Shown here piece after piece: positions 16,082 through 25,646 of a DNA stretch of 64,000 nt; the first letter of the stretch is position 1, and the number at the start of each line of letters is the position of its first letter. The DNA is taken from contig CACWPL010000002.1 in NCBI GenBank assembly GCA_902762785.1, positions 95,909-159,908 on the forward strand, written 5' to 3'. The notes under the pieces were generated by a model. The model searched no databases and was not told the DNA's origin. It was given only the letters and a program-made list of their open reading frames with translations. Position numbers and translations under genes: made by a program. This DNA is from an uncultured Ruminococcus sp. (lineage in GTDB: Bacteria; Bacillota; Clostridia; Oscillospirales; Ruminococcaceae).

Positions 16082-16915
16082 ATGGCTATCAAGAGCTACA
16101 AGCCTACTTCTCCCTCCCGCCGCCAGATGACTGTTACGGATTTCTCCGTACTCAGCAAGGACGGCCCCGAGAAGAGCCTGCTCGAGCCGCTGAAGAAGAA
16201 GAGCGGCCGCAACAGCTATGGCCGCATCACGGTACGCCACAGAGGCGGCGGCAACAGAAGAAAGTACCGTGTCATCGACTTCAAGCGCAACAAGGAGGGC
16301 ATGAACGCCACCGTCCTGACGCTGGAGTATGATCCGAACAGAAGCGCATTCATCGCGCTGGTACAGTATGAGGACGGCGAGAAGCGCTACATCATCGCTC
16401 CCAACGGCCTCAAGCCCGGCGATACCATCCGCGCAGGCGCCGATGCCGACATCAAGCCCGGCAACGCCCTGAAGCTGCAGGACATCCCGGTAGGTACCTT
16501 CATCCACGCCATCGAGCTCTATCCCGGCAAGGGCGCACAGCTCGTTAGAAGCGCCGGCAACCAGGCACAGCTCATGGGCAAGGAGGGCGCTTACGCGCTG
16601 GTCCGTCTCCCCTCGGGCGAGATGAGAAGAGTACCGGTGCTCTGCAAGGCGACCATCGGCCAGGTATCCAACCTCGATCACGAGAACGTCAACTATGGTA
16701 AGGCCGGCAGACGCCGTCACATGGGCTGGCGTCCGACCGTCCGCGGTTCTGTCATGAACCCCTGCGATCACCCGCACGGTGGTGGTGAGGGCAAGTCTCC
16801 GGTAGGCCGTCCCGGCCCTGTTACCCCGTGGGGCAAGCCTGCTCTGGGTTATAAGACCAGAAAGAAGAACAACCGCACGGACAAGTACATCGTTAAGCGC
16901 CGCAACGGCAAGTGA
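16082..16915 (+). CDS. rplB: 50S ribosomal protein L2
   Basis: 277 aa, full length. [20 protein letters not shown] at the N-terminus, and the C-terminal catalytic-site region [20 protein letters not shown]-like ([20 protein letters not shown]) with the conserved His. It is needed for subunit joining and peptidyl transfer. The start at 16082 has AGGAGTGAAACAG before it; 20 further in-frame codons upstream lie inside the hairpin described above and are rejected. Confidence 0.97.
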   Translation: MAIKSYKPTSPSRRQMTVTDFSVLSKDGPEKSLLEPLKKKSGRNSYGRITVRHRGGGNRRKYRVIDFKRNKEGMNATVLTLEYDPNRSAFIALVQYEDGEKRYIIAPNGLKPGDTIRAGADADIKPGNALKLQDIPVGTFIHAIELYPGKGAQLVRSAGNQAQLMGKEGAYALVRLPSGEMRRVPVLCKATIGQVSNLDHENVNYGKAGRRRHMGWRPTVRGSVMNPCDHPHGGGEGKSPVGRPGPVTPWGKPALGYKTRKKNNRTDKYIVKRRNGK

Positions 16916-16935
16916 TCGAAAGGAGGGACCACATC

Positions 16936-17220
16936 ATGAGCAGAAGTATCAAGAAGGGCCCGTTCGTTCAGGAGAAGCTCCTCAAGAGAGTCATCGCGAT
17001 GAACGAGAGCGGCGAGAAGAAGGTGCTCAAGACCTGGAGCCGTTCTTCCACGATCTTCCCGGATTTCGTTGGCCACACCTTCGCAGTGCATGACGGCAGA
17101 AAGCATGTGCCGGTATATGTCACCGAGGATATGGTAGGCCACAAGCTCGGCGAGTTCGCCCCGACCCGGACCTACAAGGGCCACGCTGGCTCCAAGACGT
17201 CCAACAACGGCAAGAAGTAA
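16936..17220 (+). CDS. rpsS: 30S ribosomal protein S19
   Basis: 94 aa: [19 protein letters not shown] at the start, [20 protein letters not shown] in the middle, [14 protein letters not shown] at the end, all standard. It binds the 30S head near S13. ATG 16936 follows AAAGGAGGGACC; the ORF from 16912 would begin inside rplB. Confidence 0.97.
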   Translation: MSRSIKKGPFVQEKLLKRVIAMNESGEKKVLKTWSRSSTIFPDFVGHTFAVHDGRKHVPVYVTEDMVGHKLGEFAPTRTYKGHAGSKTSNNGKK

Positions 17221-17241
17221 GAGCGGAAGGAGGGACTACAA

Positions 17242-17577
17242 ATGGAATCTAGAGCAACTCTGAACAACGTCCGCATCTCTCCCCGCAAGGTGCAGATCGT
17301 GCTGGACCTGATCCGGAACAAGCCCACCGATGTAGCACTGGCAACGCTGCAGCTCACCCCGAAGGCAGCGAGCCCCATCCTCGAGAAGCTGGTCAAGTCC
17401 GCGATCGCGAATGCTGAGAACAACCACAGCATGAACAAGGACGACCTGTATGTCTCCGAGTGCTACGTAACGCCCGGCCCGATCATGAAGAGGATCATGC
17501 CGAGAGCACAGGGCAGAGCGTACCGCATCCTGAAGAGAACGTCGCACATCACCGTTGTGCTGAAAGAAAAAGAATAA
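17242..17577 (+). CDS. rplV: 50S ribosomal protein L22
   Basis: 111 aa. [20 protein letters not shown] is the family start; the tunnel-lining loop [20 protein letters not shown] is intact, with no macrolide-resistance-type deletion. Preceded by GGAAGGAGGG. 21 bp after rpsS. Confidence 0.97.
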   Translation: MESRATLNNVRISPRKVQIVLDLIRNKPTDVALATLQLTPKAASPILEKLVKSAIANAENNHSMNKDDLYVSECYVTPGPIMKRIMPRAQGRAYRILKRTSHITVVLKEKE

Positions 17578-17606
17578 ATCCATAAGATTTCCCAAGGAGG
17601 TTTAGT

Positions 17607-18434
17607 ATGGGCCAGAAAGTCAACCCGCGCGGTCTCCGTGTCGGAGTCATCAAGGAGTGGGACTCCCGCTGGTATGCGAAGAAGGCGGACTTTGGCGATA
17701 AGCTCGTTGAGGACTACAAGGTACGCGAGTTCATCCTGAAGAAGCTCAAGGCCGCGGGCGTTCCCCGCGTTGAGATCGAGCGTTATGCTGTGGATGAGAG
17801 CACCGAGAAGGTACGCATCCACATCCACTGCGCAAAGCCCGGCATCGTGATCGGCCAGAAGGGTGCCGACATCGAGAAGCTCAGAGCCGAGCTCGAGAAG
17901 ATGATGAAGAAGTCTGTCTCCATCAACGTCGTTGAGGTAAAGCAGCCTGACCTCGATGCACAGCTCGTTGCCGAGAAGATCGCCAAGGATCTCGAGGATC
18001 GTGTATCCTTCCGCCGTGCGATGAAGCAGAGCATCGGCAGAGCCATGCGTCTGAATGCAAAGGGCATCAAGGTCCTGGTATCCGGCCGTCTTGCCGGCGC
18101 CGAGATCGCCCGCAACGAGAGCTATCACGAGGGCACCATCCCGCTGCAGACCATCCGTGCCGACATCGACTATGGCTTCGCTGAGGCGGACACCACCTAC
18201 GGCAAGCTCGGCGTCAAGGTATGGATCTACAAGGGCGAGGTCCTCAAGGGCGATGCCGCTAAGGCCATGGCCGCAAGAGAGAAGACCGAGAGAAAGCGTC
18301 GTTCCGACCGTCCTGACAGACGTCGTGACAGCCGCAGAGGCGACCGCAATGGCGATCGCAATGGCGACCGTCGCGGCAGCTTCAACAACGGCGGCGCTCC
18401 GCGCAACACGAGAAGAGAAGGGGGTAACAAGTAA
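17607..18434 (+). CDS. rpsC: 30S ribosomal protein S3 with basic tail
   Basis: 275 aa against about 215-235 usual. The KH domain is normal ([20 protein letters not shown]), as is the C-terminal domain to [12 protein letters not shown]. The extra 50 residues after KTERKRRSD are an Arg/Asp/Gly/Asn-rich tail with repeats of [12 protein letters not shown], likely disordered and RNA-binding. The S3 KH domain lines the mRNA entry channel. Start after CCAAGGAGG. The stop overlaps the rplP ATG by one base. Confidence 0.96.
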   Translation: MGQKVNPRGLRVGVIKEWDSRWYAKKADFGDKLVEDYKVREFILKKLKAAGVPRVEIERYAVDESTEKVRIHIHCAKPGIVIGQKGADIEKLRAELEKMMKKSVSINVVEVKQPDLDAQLVAEKIAKDLEDRVSFRRAMKQSIGRAMRLNAKGIKVLVSGRLAGAEIARNESYHEGTIPLQTIRADIDYGFAEADTTYGKLGVKVWIYKGEVLKGDAAKAMAAREKTERKRRSDRPDRRRDSRRGDRNGDRNGDRRGSFNNGGAPRNTRREGGNK

Positions 18435-18877
18435 TGCTGCTTCCGAAGAGAGTAAAGTACCGCAGAGTCCACAGAGGACGTCTGACCGGTAAGGCCTACA
18501 GAGGCAACACAGTAAGCTACGGCGATTTCGGCCTGCAGGCGCTTGAGCCCGCATGGATCACCTCGAACCAGATCGAGGCCGCCCGTATCGCCATGACCCG
18601 TTACATCAAGCGTGGCGGTCAGGTATGGATCAAGATCTTCCCGGATAAGCCCATCACCGAGAAGCCGGCCGAGACCCGAATGGGTTCCGGTAAGGGCTCC
18701 CCTGAGTATTGGGTAGCCGTCGTCAAGCCCGGCAGAGTGCTCTTCGAGATCGGCTCGAGCAAGGAGAAGCCCCTGTCTGAGGAGGATATCCGCGAGGCGC
18801 TGCGTCTTGCGATGCACAAGCTGCCGATCAAGTGCAGGATCGTGTCCAAGGCCGATACTGCTGAGGCTGCGAAGTAA
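18434..18877 (+). CDS. rplP: 50S ribosomal protein L16
   Basis: 147 aa. [20 protein letters not shown] and [20 protein letters not shown] are diagnostic, as is [20 protein letters not shown]. It contacts A-site tRNA. Translationally coupled to rpsC. Confidence 0.97.
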   Translation: MLLPKRVKYRRVHRGRLTGKAYRGNTVSYGDFGLQALEPAWITSNQIEAARIAMTRYIKRGGQVWIKIFPDKPITEKPAETRMGSGKGSPEYWVAVVKPGRVLFEIGSSKEKPLSEEDIREALRLAMHKLPIKCRIVSKADTAEAAK

Positions 18878-18892
18878 GGAGGGGAGCAGAGC

Positions 18893-19084
18893 ATGAAAGC
18901 AACTGAGATCAAAGAGATGACTGTTGAAGAGATGGATCAGAAGCTGGCTGACCTCAAGGCTGAGCTTTTCGCACTCCGCTTCCAGCTCACGGTAGGTCAG
19001 CTCGAGAACACCGCGAAGGTACGCGCGATCAAGAAGGACATCGCTCGCGTGAAGACCTGCATGCGTGAGGCACAGGGCAAGTAA
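18893..19084 (+). CDS. rpmC: 50S ribosomal protein L29
   Basis: 63 aa, two helices: [20 protein letters not shown] and [19 protein letters not shown]. Sits at the tunnel exit beside L23. GGAGGGGAGC site. It is followed by a 94-bp spacer with CTAG repeats. Confidence 0.95.
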   Translation: MKATEIKEMTVEEMDQKLADLKAELFALRFQLTVGQLENTAKVRAIKKDIARVKTCMREAQGK

Positions 19085-19106
19085 GCGACTGCCGAGACCA
19101 TCAAGG

Positions 19107-19140
19107 CTAGTTCAGCTAGTTATCTAGTTCATCTAGTTCA
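19107..19140 (+). repeat. CTAGTT short repeat array in rpmC-rpsQ spacer
   Basis: Four CTAGTT units (19107, 19116, 19124, 19133) spaced 9, 8 and 9 bp, the last two as TCTAGTTCA. The rest of the 94-bp spacer has no hairpin of note. CTAG is usually rare in bacterial DNA. Confidence 0.75.
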
Positions 19141-19178
19141 TTTGGATATATATCCCATAAGATAGGAGGAAATGATCC

Positions 19179-19436
19179 GTGGCTGAGAGAAACCTGAGAA
19201 AGACCAGAACGGGTATGGTCGTCAGCGACAAGATGGATAAGACCGTCGTCGTTGCGATCCAGGACAACGTAAGACACCCGCTGTACAAGAAGATCGTAAA
19301 GCGTACCGTTCGCCTGAAGGCACACGATGAGAACAACGAGTGCAGAGTAGGCGACCGCGTTTCTGTGATGGAGACCCGCCCGCTGTCCAAGGACAAGAGA
19401 TGGCGCGTCGTCAACATCCTCGAGAAGGCCAAGTAA
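19179..19436 (+). CDS. rpsQ: 30S ribosomal protein S17
   Basis: 85 aa, GTG start decided by the AGGAGGAAATGATCC site just before it. [20 protein letters not shown] is the S17 OB-fold signature and [20 protein letters not shown] the end. It binds 16S rRNA helices 7 and 11. Confidence 0.96.
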   Translation: MAERNLRKTRTGMVVSDKMDKTVVVAIQDNVRHPLYKKIVKRTVRLKAHDENNECRVGDRVSVMETRPLSKDKRWRVVNILEKAK

Positions 19437-19488
19437 GCATTACTGCTCCACTTGCCGGAACGCGGCGTGACGAATGAATTTTACCGAT

Positions 19489-19511
19489 CGCACCCGCCCC
19501 ATGCGGGGGCG
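19489..19511 (+). other. GC hairpin in rpsQ-rplN spacer
   Basis: CGCACCCGC (19489-19497) pairs with GCGGGGGCG (19503-19511) with one A/G mismatch and a CCCAT loop. No T-tract follows. The 106-bp spacer otherwise holds only the rplN ribosome site. Confidence 0.6.
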
Positions 19512-19542
19512 ATGAAGCAGATCTGAGAGGAGGAAGCATCCC

Positions 19543-19911
19543 ATGATCCAGATGCAGACTTATCTGAAGGTTGCTGACAACACTGGCGCGAAGGAGCTCA
19601 TGTGCATCCGTGTACTGGGCGGCACGCGCAGAAGATATGCGAATATCGGCGATGTTGTCGTAGCATCTGTTAAGAAAGCAACACCCGGCGGCGTGGTAAA
19701 GAAGGGCGATGTGGTCAAGGCCGTTATCGTTCGCTCCGCCAAGGGACTGAGAAGAGAGGACGGCACCTACATCCGTTTCGACGAGAACGCAGCCGTCATC
19801 ATCAAGGAAGATAAGAACCCGAGAGGTACCCGTATCTTCGGGCCGGTCGCCAGAGAGCTCCGCGAGAAGGATTACATGAAGATCCTGTCCCTGGCACCGG
19901 AGGTACTGTAA
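19543..19911 (+). CDS. rplN: 50S ribosomal protein L14
   Basis: 122 aa. [20 protein letters not shown] and [29 protein letters not shown] are the L14 signatures. It forms intersubunit bridges and docks RsfS. AGAGGAGGAAGC site. Eighteen bp before rplX. Confidence 0.97.
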   Translation: MIQMQTYLKVADNTGAKELMCIRVLGGTRRRYANIGDVVVASVKKATPGGVVKKGDVVKAVIVRSAKGLRREDGTYIRFDENAAVIIKEDKNPRGTRIFGPVARELREKDYMKILSLAPEVL

Positions 19912-19929
19912 GGGAGGTAGCACAGAGAG

Positions 19930-20277
19930 ATGAGTAACAAAGTCCATGTAAAGACCGGTGATACTGTCATCCTGCGCACCGGCAAGTACGACTACAAGTT
20001 CAAGAACAAGGACAAGGACCGCCTGACTGGCAAGGTGCTCGAGGTGAGCCCGAAGGAGGGCAAGGTCATCGTCGAGGGCTTCAACATGATCACCAAGCAT
20101 GTCAAGCCCACCCAGATGAACCAGAGCGGCAACATCGTCCGTGCTGAGGCCCCGATCTACGCCTGCAAGGTACAGCTCGTTTGCCCGCTCTGCGGCAAGC
20201 CCACCAGAGTAGGCCACGCTGTGGTAGACGGCAAGAAGCAGCGCCAGTGCAAGAAGTGCGGCAAGACTTTTGAGTAA
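19930..20277 (+). CDS. rplX: 50S ribosomal protein L24, zinc-ribbon form
   Basis: 115 aa. A KOW motif (HVKTGDTVILRTGKYDYKFK, GKVLEVSPKEGKVIVEGFN) is followed by a C-terminal segment with four Cys: CPLCGKPTRVG and CKKCGKTFE. Many bacterial L24 lack these Cys; this form should hold zinc. L24 starts 50S assembly. ATG 19930 after GGGAGGTAGC. Confidence 0.95.
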   Translation: MSNKVHVKTGDTVILRTGKYDYKFKNKDKDRLTGKVLEVSPKEGKVIVEGFNMITKHVKPTQMNQSGNIVRAEAPIYACKVQLVCPLCGKPTRVGHAVVDGKKQRQCKKCGKTFE

Positions 20278-20292
20278 GGGAGGAGAAACGAA

Positions 20293-20832
20293 ATGGCAAG
20301 ATTGAAGGACCAGTATGCTAGCACCGTTGCTCCTGCTCTGATGCAGAAGTTCGGCTACAAGAGCACGATGCAGATCCCGAAGCTGGAGAAGGTCGTTATC
20401 AATGTCGGCGCCGGCGAGGCCAAGGAGAACTCCAAGGTCATCGACGCGATCATGACCGACCTCGCAGCCATCACCGGCCAGAAGCCGGTCGTATGCCGCG
20501 CCAAGAAGTCCGTTGCGAACTTCAAGCTCCGTGAGGGCATGGCGATCGGTGTGAAGGTCACCCTCCGCGGCGACCGCATGTACGATTTCGTAGATAAGCT
20601 GTTCAACGTTGCGTTCCCGCGTGTTCGTGACTTCCGCGGCATCAACGGCAACTCCTTCGACGGCAAGGGCAACTACTCCACCGGTATCAAGGAGCAGCTG
20701 ATCTTCCCGGAGATCGAGTACGACAAGATCGACAAGGTACGCGGTATGGACATCAACTTCATCACCACTGCCCAGACTGACGAAGAGGCCAAGGAGCTCC
20801 TGAAGCTCATGGGCGCGCCGTTCGCAGACTAA
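20293..20832 (+). CDS. rplE: 50S ribosomal protein L5
   Basis: 179 aa. [20 protein letters not shown] and [40 protein letters not shown] and [18 protein letters not shown] are all conserved. It binds 5S rRNA and P-site tRNA. Start after GGGAGGAG. Confidence 0.97.
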   Translation: MARLKDQYASTVAPALMQKFGYKSTMQIPKLEKVVINVGAGEAKENSKVIDAIMTDLAAITGQKPVVCRAKKSVANFKLREGMAIGVKVTLRGDRMYDFVDKLFNVAFPRVRDFRGINGNSFDGKGNYSTGIKEQLIFPEIEYDKIDKVRGMDINFITTAQTDEEAKELLKLMGAPFAD

Positions 20833-20854
20833 GGCGTAAGGAGGACGAACACAG

Positions 20855-21040
20855 ATGGCTAAGAAGGCTATGATCAACAAGCAGCAGAGGACTCCGAAGT
20901 TCTCCACGAGAGCCTACACCAGATGCAAGATCTGCGGCAGGCCTCACGCCTACCTGAGAAAGTACGGCATCTGCCGTATCTGCTTCAGAGAGCTGGCGAA
21001 CGACGGCCAGATCCCGGGCGTAAAGAAGGCTAGCTGGTAA
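20855..21040 (+). CDS. rpsN: 30S ribosomal protein S14, zinc-binding type Z
   Basis: 61 aa, the short zinc form: [23 protein letters not shown] gives the CxxC...CxxC finger in two parts (CKICG and CRICF). This is the normal C+ paralogue encoded in the spc part of Firmicutes operons. No zinc-free copy is seen here. Confidence 0.97.
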   Translation: MAKKAMINKQQRTPKFSTRAYTRCKICGRPHAYLRKYGICRICFRELANDGQIPGVKKASW

Positions 21041-21076
21041 ATAATCGCTGTATAAAACAATAAGGAGGTCATTGGC

Positions 21077-21475
21077 ATGCAAATTTCCGATACGATCGCA
21101 GATCTGCTGACGCGCATCCGTAACGCCAGCACTGCGAAGCACGCCACGGTCGACATTCCCGCATCCAACGTGAAGAAGTCCATCACCCAGATCCTCGCGG
21201 ACGAGGGCTACATCAAGAGCTTCCAGGTCGTGGATGACGGCAAGCAGGGCATCATCAGAGTGACCCTGAAGTACACCGACGGCAAGACCCCGGTCATCTC
21301 CGGCCTGCGCCGCGTTTCCAAGCCGGGTCTGCGCATCTACTCGAGCTGCGAGGACATGCCGAAGGTCCGCAAGGGTCTGGGCATCGCGATCGTTTCCACA
21401 TCTAAGGGCATCATGACCGACAAGAAGGCCAGAGAGCTGAATGTCGGCGGCGAGGTGCTCGCGTACGTTTGGTAA
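21077..21475 (+). CDS. rpsH: 30S ribosomal protein S8
   Basis: 132 aa. [20 protein letters not shown] and the C-terminal [20 protein letters not shown] are diagnostic. It binds the central 16S domain. Preceded by AAGGAGG. Confidence 0.97.
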   Translation: MQISDTIADLLTRIRNASTAKHATVDIPASNVKKSITQILADEGYIKSFQVVDDGKQGIIRVTLKYTDGKTPVISGLRRVSKPGLRIYSSCEDMPKVRKGLGIAIVSTSKGIMTDKKARELNVGGEVLAYVW

Positions 21476-21490
21476 GGAGGAGTAAGAGCA

Positions 21491-22036
21491 ATGTCTAGAA
21501 TTGGCAGAATGCCGATCACTGTTCCTGCCGGCGTTGAGGTAAAGGTAGCAGATGATACGGTCACTGTAAAGGGTCCGAAGGGCGAGCTGACCCAGAGCTT
21601 CAGCAAGGAGCTCGGCATCAAGCTCGAGGACGGCGTCCTGACCGTTTCCCGTCCCTCTGACGACAAGCTCCACAGGAGCCTGCACGGCCTGACGAGAACG
21701 CTGATCCACAACATGATCGAGGGCGTTGTCAACGGCTTCAGCAAGACCCTGGAGATCGACGGCGTCGGCTATCGTGCCGCTAAGCAGGGCACGAACCTGG
21801 TCATGAACCTGGGCTTCTCGCATCAGGTCATCGTTCCGGAGACCGACGACATCAAGATCGACGTTCCGCAGCCCAACATCGTTGTGATCCGCGGCATCGA
21901 CAAGCAGAAGGTCGGCCAGTTCGCCGCTGAGATCCGCGAGAAGCGGCCGCCGGAGCCTTACAAGGGCAAGGGCATCCACTACCAGGGCGAGCACATCATC
22001 CGCAAGGAAGGCAAGGCCGGTAAGGGCAAGAAGTAA
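21491..22036 (+). CDS. rplF: 50S ribosomal protein L6
   Basis: 181 aa. MSRIGRMPITVPAGVEVKVA at the front and RPPEPYKGKGIHYQGEHIIR with KEGKAGKGKK at the end. Supports the sarcin-ricin loop region. AAGGAGGAG site shared with the end of rpsH. Confidence 0.97.
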   Translation: MSRIGRMPITVPAGVEVKVADDTVTVKGPKGELTQSFSKELGIKLEDGVLTVSRPSDDKLHRSLHGLTRTLIHNMIEGVVNGFSKTLEIDGVGYRAAKQGTNLVMNLGFSHQVIVPETDDIKIDVPQPNIVVIRGIDKQKVGQFAAEIREKRPPEPYKGKGIHYQGEHIIRKEGKAGKGKK

Positions 22037-22054
22037 GGTAAGGAGTGAAAGGCT

Positions 22055-22414
22055 ATGATCAAGAAGTTTGATAGCAACAAGGCACGCCTGAAAAGACATG
22101 CCCGTGTTCGCAGAAAGATCTCCGGCACTCCCGAGTGCCCGAGACTGAACGTATTCCGCAGCGCCAAGCACATCTATGCGCAGATCATCGACGACGTCAA
22201 CGGCGTGACCCTGGCGAGCGCTTCGAGCCTTGCCAAGGATCTGGATGTGAACGGCGGCAACGTTGAGGGTGCCAAGAAGGTCGGCGAGCTGATCGCAAAG
22301 GCCGCTGCCGAGAAGGGCATCAAGGACGTTGTATTCGACCGCGGCGGCTATCTGTACCACGGAAGAGTACAGGCGCTCGCTGAGGCAGCCCGTGAGAACG
22401 GTCTGAATTTCTAA
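22055..22414 (+). CDS. rplR: 50S ribosomal protein L18
   Basis: 119 aa. [20 protein letters not shown] and [15 protein letters not shown] bind 5S rRNA; the C-terminal [20 protein letters not shown] is conserved. AAGGAGTGAAAGG site. Confidence 0.97.
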   Translation: MIKKFDSNKARLKRHARVRRKISGTPECPRLNVFRSAKHIYAQIIDDVNGVTLASASSLAKDLDVNGGNVEGAKKVGELIAKAAAEKGIKDVVFDRGGYLYHGRVQALAEAARENGLNF

Positions 22415-22433
22415 GGAAAAGGAGGGAATACGA

Positions 22434-22934
22434 TTGGCAAGCTATGAGAACAGAGAGACCGAGTATCTCGAGAAAGTCGTACACATCAACAGAGTCTCCA
22501 AGACGGTAAAGGGCGGCCGTATCATGAAGTTCTCCGTACTGGTAGTCGTCGGCGACGGCAACGGCACGGTAGGCTTCGGTATGGGCAAGTCCGGTGAGGT
22601 GCCGGATGCGATCCGCAAGGGCATCGAGGACGCCAAGAAGAACATGGTCAAGGTACCGCTGAAGGGCACCACCATCCCTCATGAGATCGTAGGCAAGTTC
22701 GGCGCAGGCGAGGTGCTCATGCGTCCGGCTGCTCCCGGTACCGGCGTGATCGCCGGTGGTCCTGTCCGTGCCGTCATCGAGGTGGCCGGCATCAAGGACA
22801 TCAGAACGAAGTCCCTGCGCTCCAACAACCCCTGCAACGTGGTAAGAGCGACCATCGCTGGCCTGACCGGCTGCACCACCGCGGAGGAGGTCGCTGCAAA
22901 GCGCGGCAAGTCCGTGAAAGAGATCCTGGGCTAA
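22434..22934 (+). CDS. rpsE: 30S ribosomal protein S5
   Basis: 166 aa, TTG start fixed by AAAAGGAGGGAATACGA before it. [20 protein letters not shown] and [20 protein letters not shown], then [20 protein letters not shown] are standard. It acts in decoding accuracy. Confidence 0.96.
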   Translation: MASYENRETEYLEKVVHINRVSKTVKGGRIMKFSVLVVVGDGNGTVGFGMGKSGEVPDAIRKGIEDAKKNMVKVPLKGTTIPHEIVGKFGAGEVLMRPAAPGTGVIAGGPVRAVIEVAGIKDIRTKSLRSNNPCNVVRATIAGLTGCTTAEEVAAKRGKSVKEILG

Positions 22935-22949
22935 GGAGGGCAAAGCGCA

Positions 22950-23123
22950 ATGAAGAAGATCACACTCGTCAAGAGCCTCATTGGCTGCAAGAAGGATCAG
23001 ATCGCTACCGCGTATTCGCTCGGTCTCAAGAAGATCGGCGACGTGACCACGCAGCCGGATAACGCCGGCACCGCTGGCAAGATCCACAAGATCACTCACC
23101 TGATCAAGGTAGAGGAAGCGTAA
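22950..23123 (+). CDS. rpmD: 50S ribosomal protein L30
   Basis: 57 aa, reading MKKITLVKSLIGCKKDQIAT then AYSLGLKKIG and GTAGKIHKITHLIKVEEA. The short L30 fold with the conserved SLIG and H-x-I-x-H-L-I-K-V is clear. ATG 22950 follows AAGGAGGGC; the stop is TAA 23121-23123. It lies in the normal place between rpsE and rplO. Confidence 0.95.
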   Translation: MKKITLVKSLIGCKKDQIATAYSLGLKKIGDVTTQPDNAGTAGKIHKITHLIKVEEA

Positions 23124-23140
23124 GATAAGGAGGTGCGAAC

Positions 23141-23611
23141 ATGCAGATTCATGAACTGACACCCGCTCTGGACTCCAACAAGCCGTCCAAGCGCGTCGGC
23201 AGAGGCCACGGCTCCGGCAACGGCAAGACCGCCGGCAAGGGCCACAAGGGCCAGAAGGCTCGCTCCGGCGGCGGCGTTCGTATCGGCTTCGAAGGCGGCC
23301 AGATGCCCCTCGCACGCCGTATCCCGAAGCGCGGCTTCAAGAACCACTTCGCGAAGGAGTACACCGTACTCAACGTGAGCGCCCTGAACGAGAAGTTCGA
23401 GGCAGGCGAGGCAGTCAATGCCGCGACCCTGTACGAGAAGGGCCTCGTAAAGTCCGTTGCGAAGGACGGCATCAAGATCCTCGGCGACGGGGAGCTCACC
23501 AAGGCGCTCGTTGTTGACGTAGCGAAACTCACTGCATCCGCTAAGGCCAAGATCGAGGCCGCCGGCGGTAAGTATATCGAGAAGGATGGCGAGAAAGCTG
23601 AGGTGAAGTGA
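23141..23611 (+). CDS. rplO: 50S ribosomal protein L15
   Basis: 156 aa. [40 protein letters not shown] and [12 protein letters not shown] are the basic extension of L15. A late 50S assembly protein. AAGGAGGTGC site. Its TGA is 1 bp from the secY start. Confidence 0.97.
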   Translation: MQIHELTPALDSNKPSKRVGRGHGSGNGKTAGKGHKGQKARSGGGVRIGFEGGQMPLARRIPKRGFKNHFAKEYTVLNVSALNEKFEAGEAVNAATLYEKGLVKSVAKDGIKILGDGELTKALVVDVAKLTASAKAKIEAAGGKYIEKDGEKAEVK

Positions 23612-23612
23612 G

Positions 23613-24944
23613 TTGTTTCAGACACTGAAAAACGCTTGGAGTGTTCCTGAAATTCGTAAGAAGTTCATCTACACCTTCATCATGATCCTCATCTTTAGAC
23701 TCGGGAGCGCGATCACCGTTCCCTTCCTGGATCTAGCGTCCGTACAGACGTGGGTCAACGAGAACGCGACCGGCGGTAATTTTCTTGAGTATCTGAACAT
23801 CCTCACCGGTGGCGCCCTCTCGAAGGCGACCGTGTTCTCCCTCTCCATCACCCCGTACATCAACGCATCCATCATCATCCAGCTCCTGACCTACGCCCTG
23901 CCGCCCCTCGAAAGGCTGCAGGAGGAGGGTGAGGAAGGACGGAAGGTCATCAACAAGATCATGGCCTATGTGGCACTTGGTCTGTCGCTCTTCATGTCCA
24001 TCGCGTACTACCTGACCATGCGCAACAGCATGGGCGCGGTCAAGTACACCTCCGGTGCGGAAGGCTGGTTCGTTGCTGTCGTCATCGTGGCCTGCTTCAC
24101 CGCCGGTGCGTCGTTCGTCGTTTGGATGGGCAACCGCATCAGCGATAAGGGCATCGGCAACGGCGTCTCGATGATCCTGTTCGCAGGCATCCTGGCCCGC
24201 TTCCCCACCGACGTCGGCACGCTCATCGAGCTGACCAAGACCACCCCGCAGAAGTATTTCTGGGTCACCATCGCTGTGCTCGTCGTCTTCGTCCTCATGA
24301 TCGGCTTCATCGTCTTCATGAACGAGGCAGAGCGCCGCGTCCCGGTACAGTACGCCAAGCGCGTGGTCGGACGCAGACAGTACGGCGGCCAGAACACCCA
24401 CATCCCGATCAAGGTGTGCATGTCTGGCGTTATGCCGATCATCTTCGCCATGGCGTTCATGTCCCTGCCCGCTACCCTGAGCCTCTTCGTGAAGCCGGTA
24501 GAGGTGCTGACCGAGGACACCACGGCAGGTGCGCGGTTCTACTACCACTTCATCAATTTCTTCAAGACCACCAGCGCCGGCTATGCGGTGCTCTACCTCA
24601 TCCTCATCGTGGCGTTCAACTACTTCTACGTTTCGATGCAGTATAACCCGGTAGAGATCGCCAACGGCCTGCGTCAGAACAACGGTGCGATCCCGGGCAT
24701 CCGCCCCGGTAAGCCCACCTCGGACTACCTCCAGAAGGTGCTCTCCAAGATCACCCTGGTAGGCGCCATCTTCCTTGGCATCATCGCCATCTTCCCGATC
24801 ATGATCACCTGGGTCGATCCGAACCTCGCTTCCCTGTCGATGGGCGGTACCTCCATCCTGATCGTGGTCAGCGTCGCGCTCGAGACCGCAAGAACGCTCG
24901 AGTCCCAGCTCATGATGCGTCATCACAAGGGCTTCCTGGGCTAA
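23613..24944 (+). CDS. secY: Protein translocase subunit SecY
   Basis: 443 aa, ten membrane helices. TTG start placed 1 bp after rplO, with GAGGTGAAGTGAG inside rplO as ribosome site. The cytoplasmic loop with ERRVPVQYAKRVVGRRQYGG and the plug region near residue 60-75 are normal. It forms the Sec export channel used by the dockerin enzymes, lipoproteins and anchored proteins of this window. Confidence 0.97.
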   Translation: MFQTLKNAWSVPEIRKKFIYTFIMILIFRLGSAITVPFLDLASVQTWVNENATGGNFLEYLNILTGGALSKATVFSLSITPYINASIIIQLLTYALPPLERLQEEGEEGRKVINKIMAYVALGLSLFMSIAYYLTMRNSMGAVKYTSGAEGWFVAVVIVACFTAGASFVVWMGNRISDKGIGNGVSMILFAGILARFPTDVGTLIELTKTTPQKYFWVTIAVLVVFVLMIGFIVFMNEAERRVPVQYAKRVVGRRQYGGQNTHIPIKVCMSGVMPIIFAMAFMSLPATLSLFVKPVEVLTEDTTAGARFYYHFINFFKTTSAGYAVLYLILIVAFNYFYVSMQYNPVEIANGLRQNNGAIPGIRPGKPTSDYLQKVLSKITLVGAIFLGIIAIFPIMITWVDPNLASLSMGGTSILIVVSVALETARTLESQLMMRHHKGFLG

Positions 24945-25007
24945 GCGATGCGATACGCGAGATGCATGAGAAATGCAGTTGCTACATTATGATAAGGAGG
25001 CTAGTAT

Positions 25008-25646
25008 ATGAACCTGATTCTACTCGGTGCGCCTGGTGCCGGCAAGGGCACGCAGGCAGAGGTCATCTCCGAAGCGCTGGGCATCCCGCAGATCTCCACC
25101 GGCAACATGCTGCGTGAGGCTGTGAAGAACGGCACGGAGTACGGCCTGAAGGCGAAGGCAGTCATGGAGGCAGGCGGTCTGGTGTCTGACGACATCGTGA
25201 TCGGCATCCTCAAGGACCGCATCGCGAAGGACGACGCCCAGAAGGGCTTCATCCTCGACGGCTTCCCGAGAACGGTCCCGCAGGCCGAGGCGCTCGACGC
25301 CATGGGCGTGCAGATCGACAAGGTCATCGAGATCTTCGTTCCCGATGAGACGATCAAGGAGAGAGTATCCGGCAGACGCGTTTGCGAGGGCTGCGGTGCT
25401 TCCTACCACATCCAGTACAAGCCTTCCAAGGTCGAGGGCGTTTGCGACAAGTGCGGCGGCAAGACCGTCATCCGCAAGGACGACCAGCCTGAAACGGTCA
25501 TCTCCCGTCTGGAAACCTACCACAAGGAGACCGAGCCGATCAAGGCATACTACGATAAGCAGGGCAAGCTCGAGACCGTCATCGGTCAGGAGGAGGTCGC
25601 CGATACCAAGCGGCTGACTCTGAAGGCGGTAGGGGTCGATGCCTGA
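25008..25646 (+). CDS. adk: Adenylate kinase, zinc-lid type
   Basis: 212 aa. P-loop [12 protein letters not shown] at residues 7-18; lid domain with four Cys (CEGCGASYH and CDKCGGKT) that bind zinc, the Gram-positive form. [14 protein letters not shown] is the NMP-binding signature. It interconverts ATP + AMP and 2 ADP. GATAAGGAGG precedes it, 63 bp after secY. Its stop shares one base with map. Confidence 0.97.
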   Translation: MNLILLGAPGAGKGTQAEVISEALGIPQISTGNMLREAVKNGTEYGLKAKAVMEAGGLVSDDIVIGILKDRIAKDDAQKGFILDGFPRTVPQAEALDAMGVQIDKVIEIFVPDETIKERVSGRRVCEGCGASYHIQYKPSKVEGVCDKCGGKTVIRKDDQPETVISRLETYHKETEPIKAYYDKQGKLETVIGQEEVADTKRLTLKAVGVDA

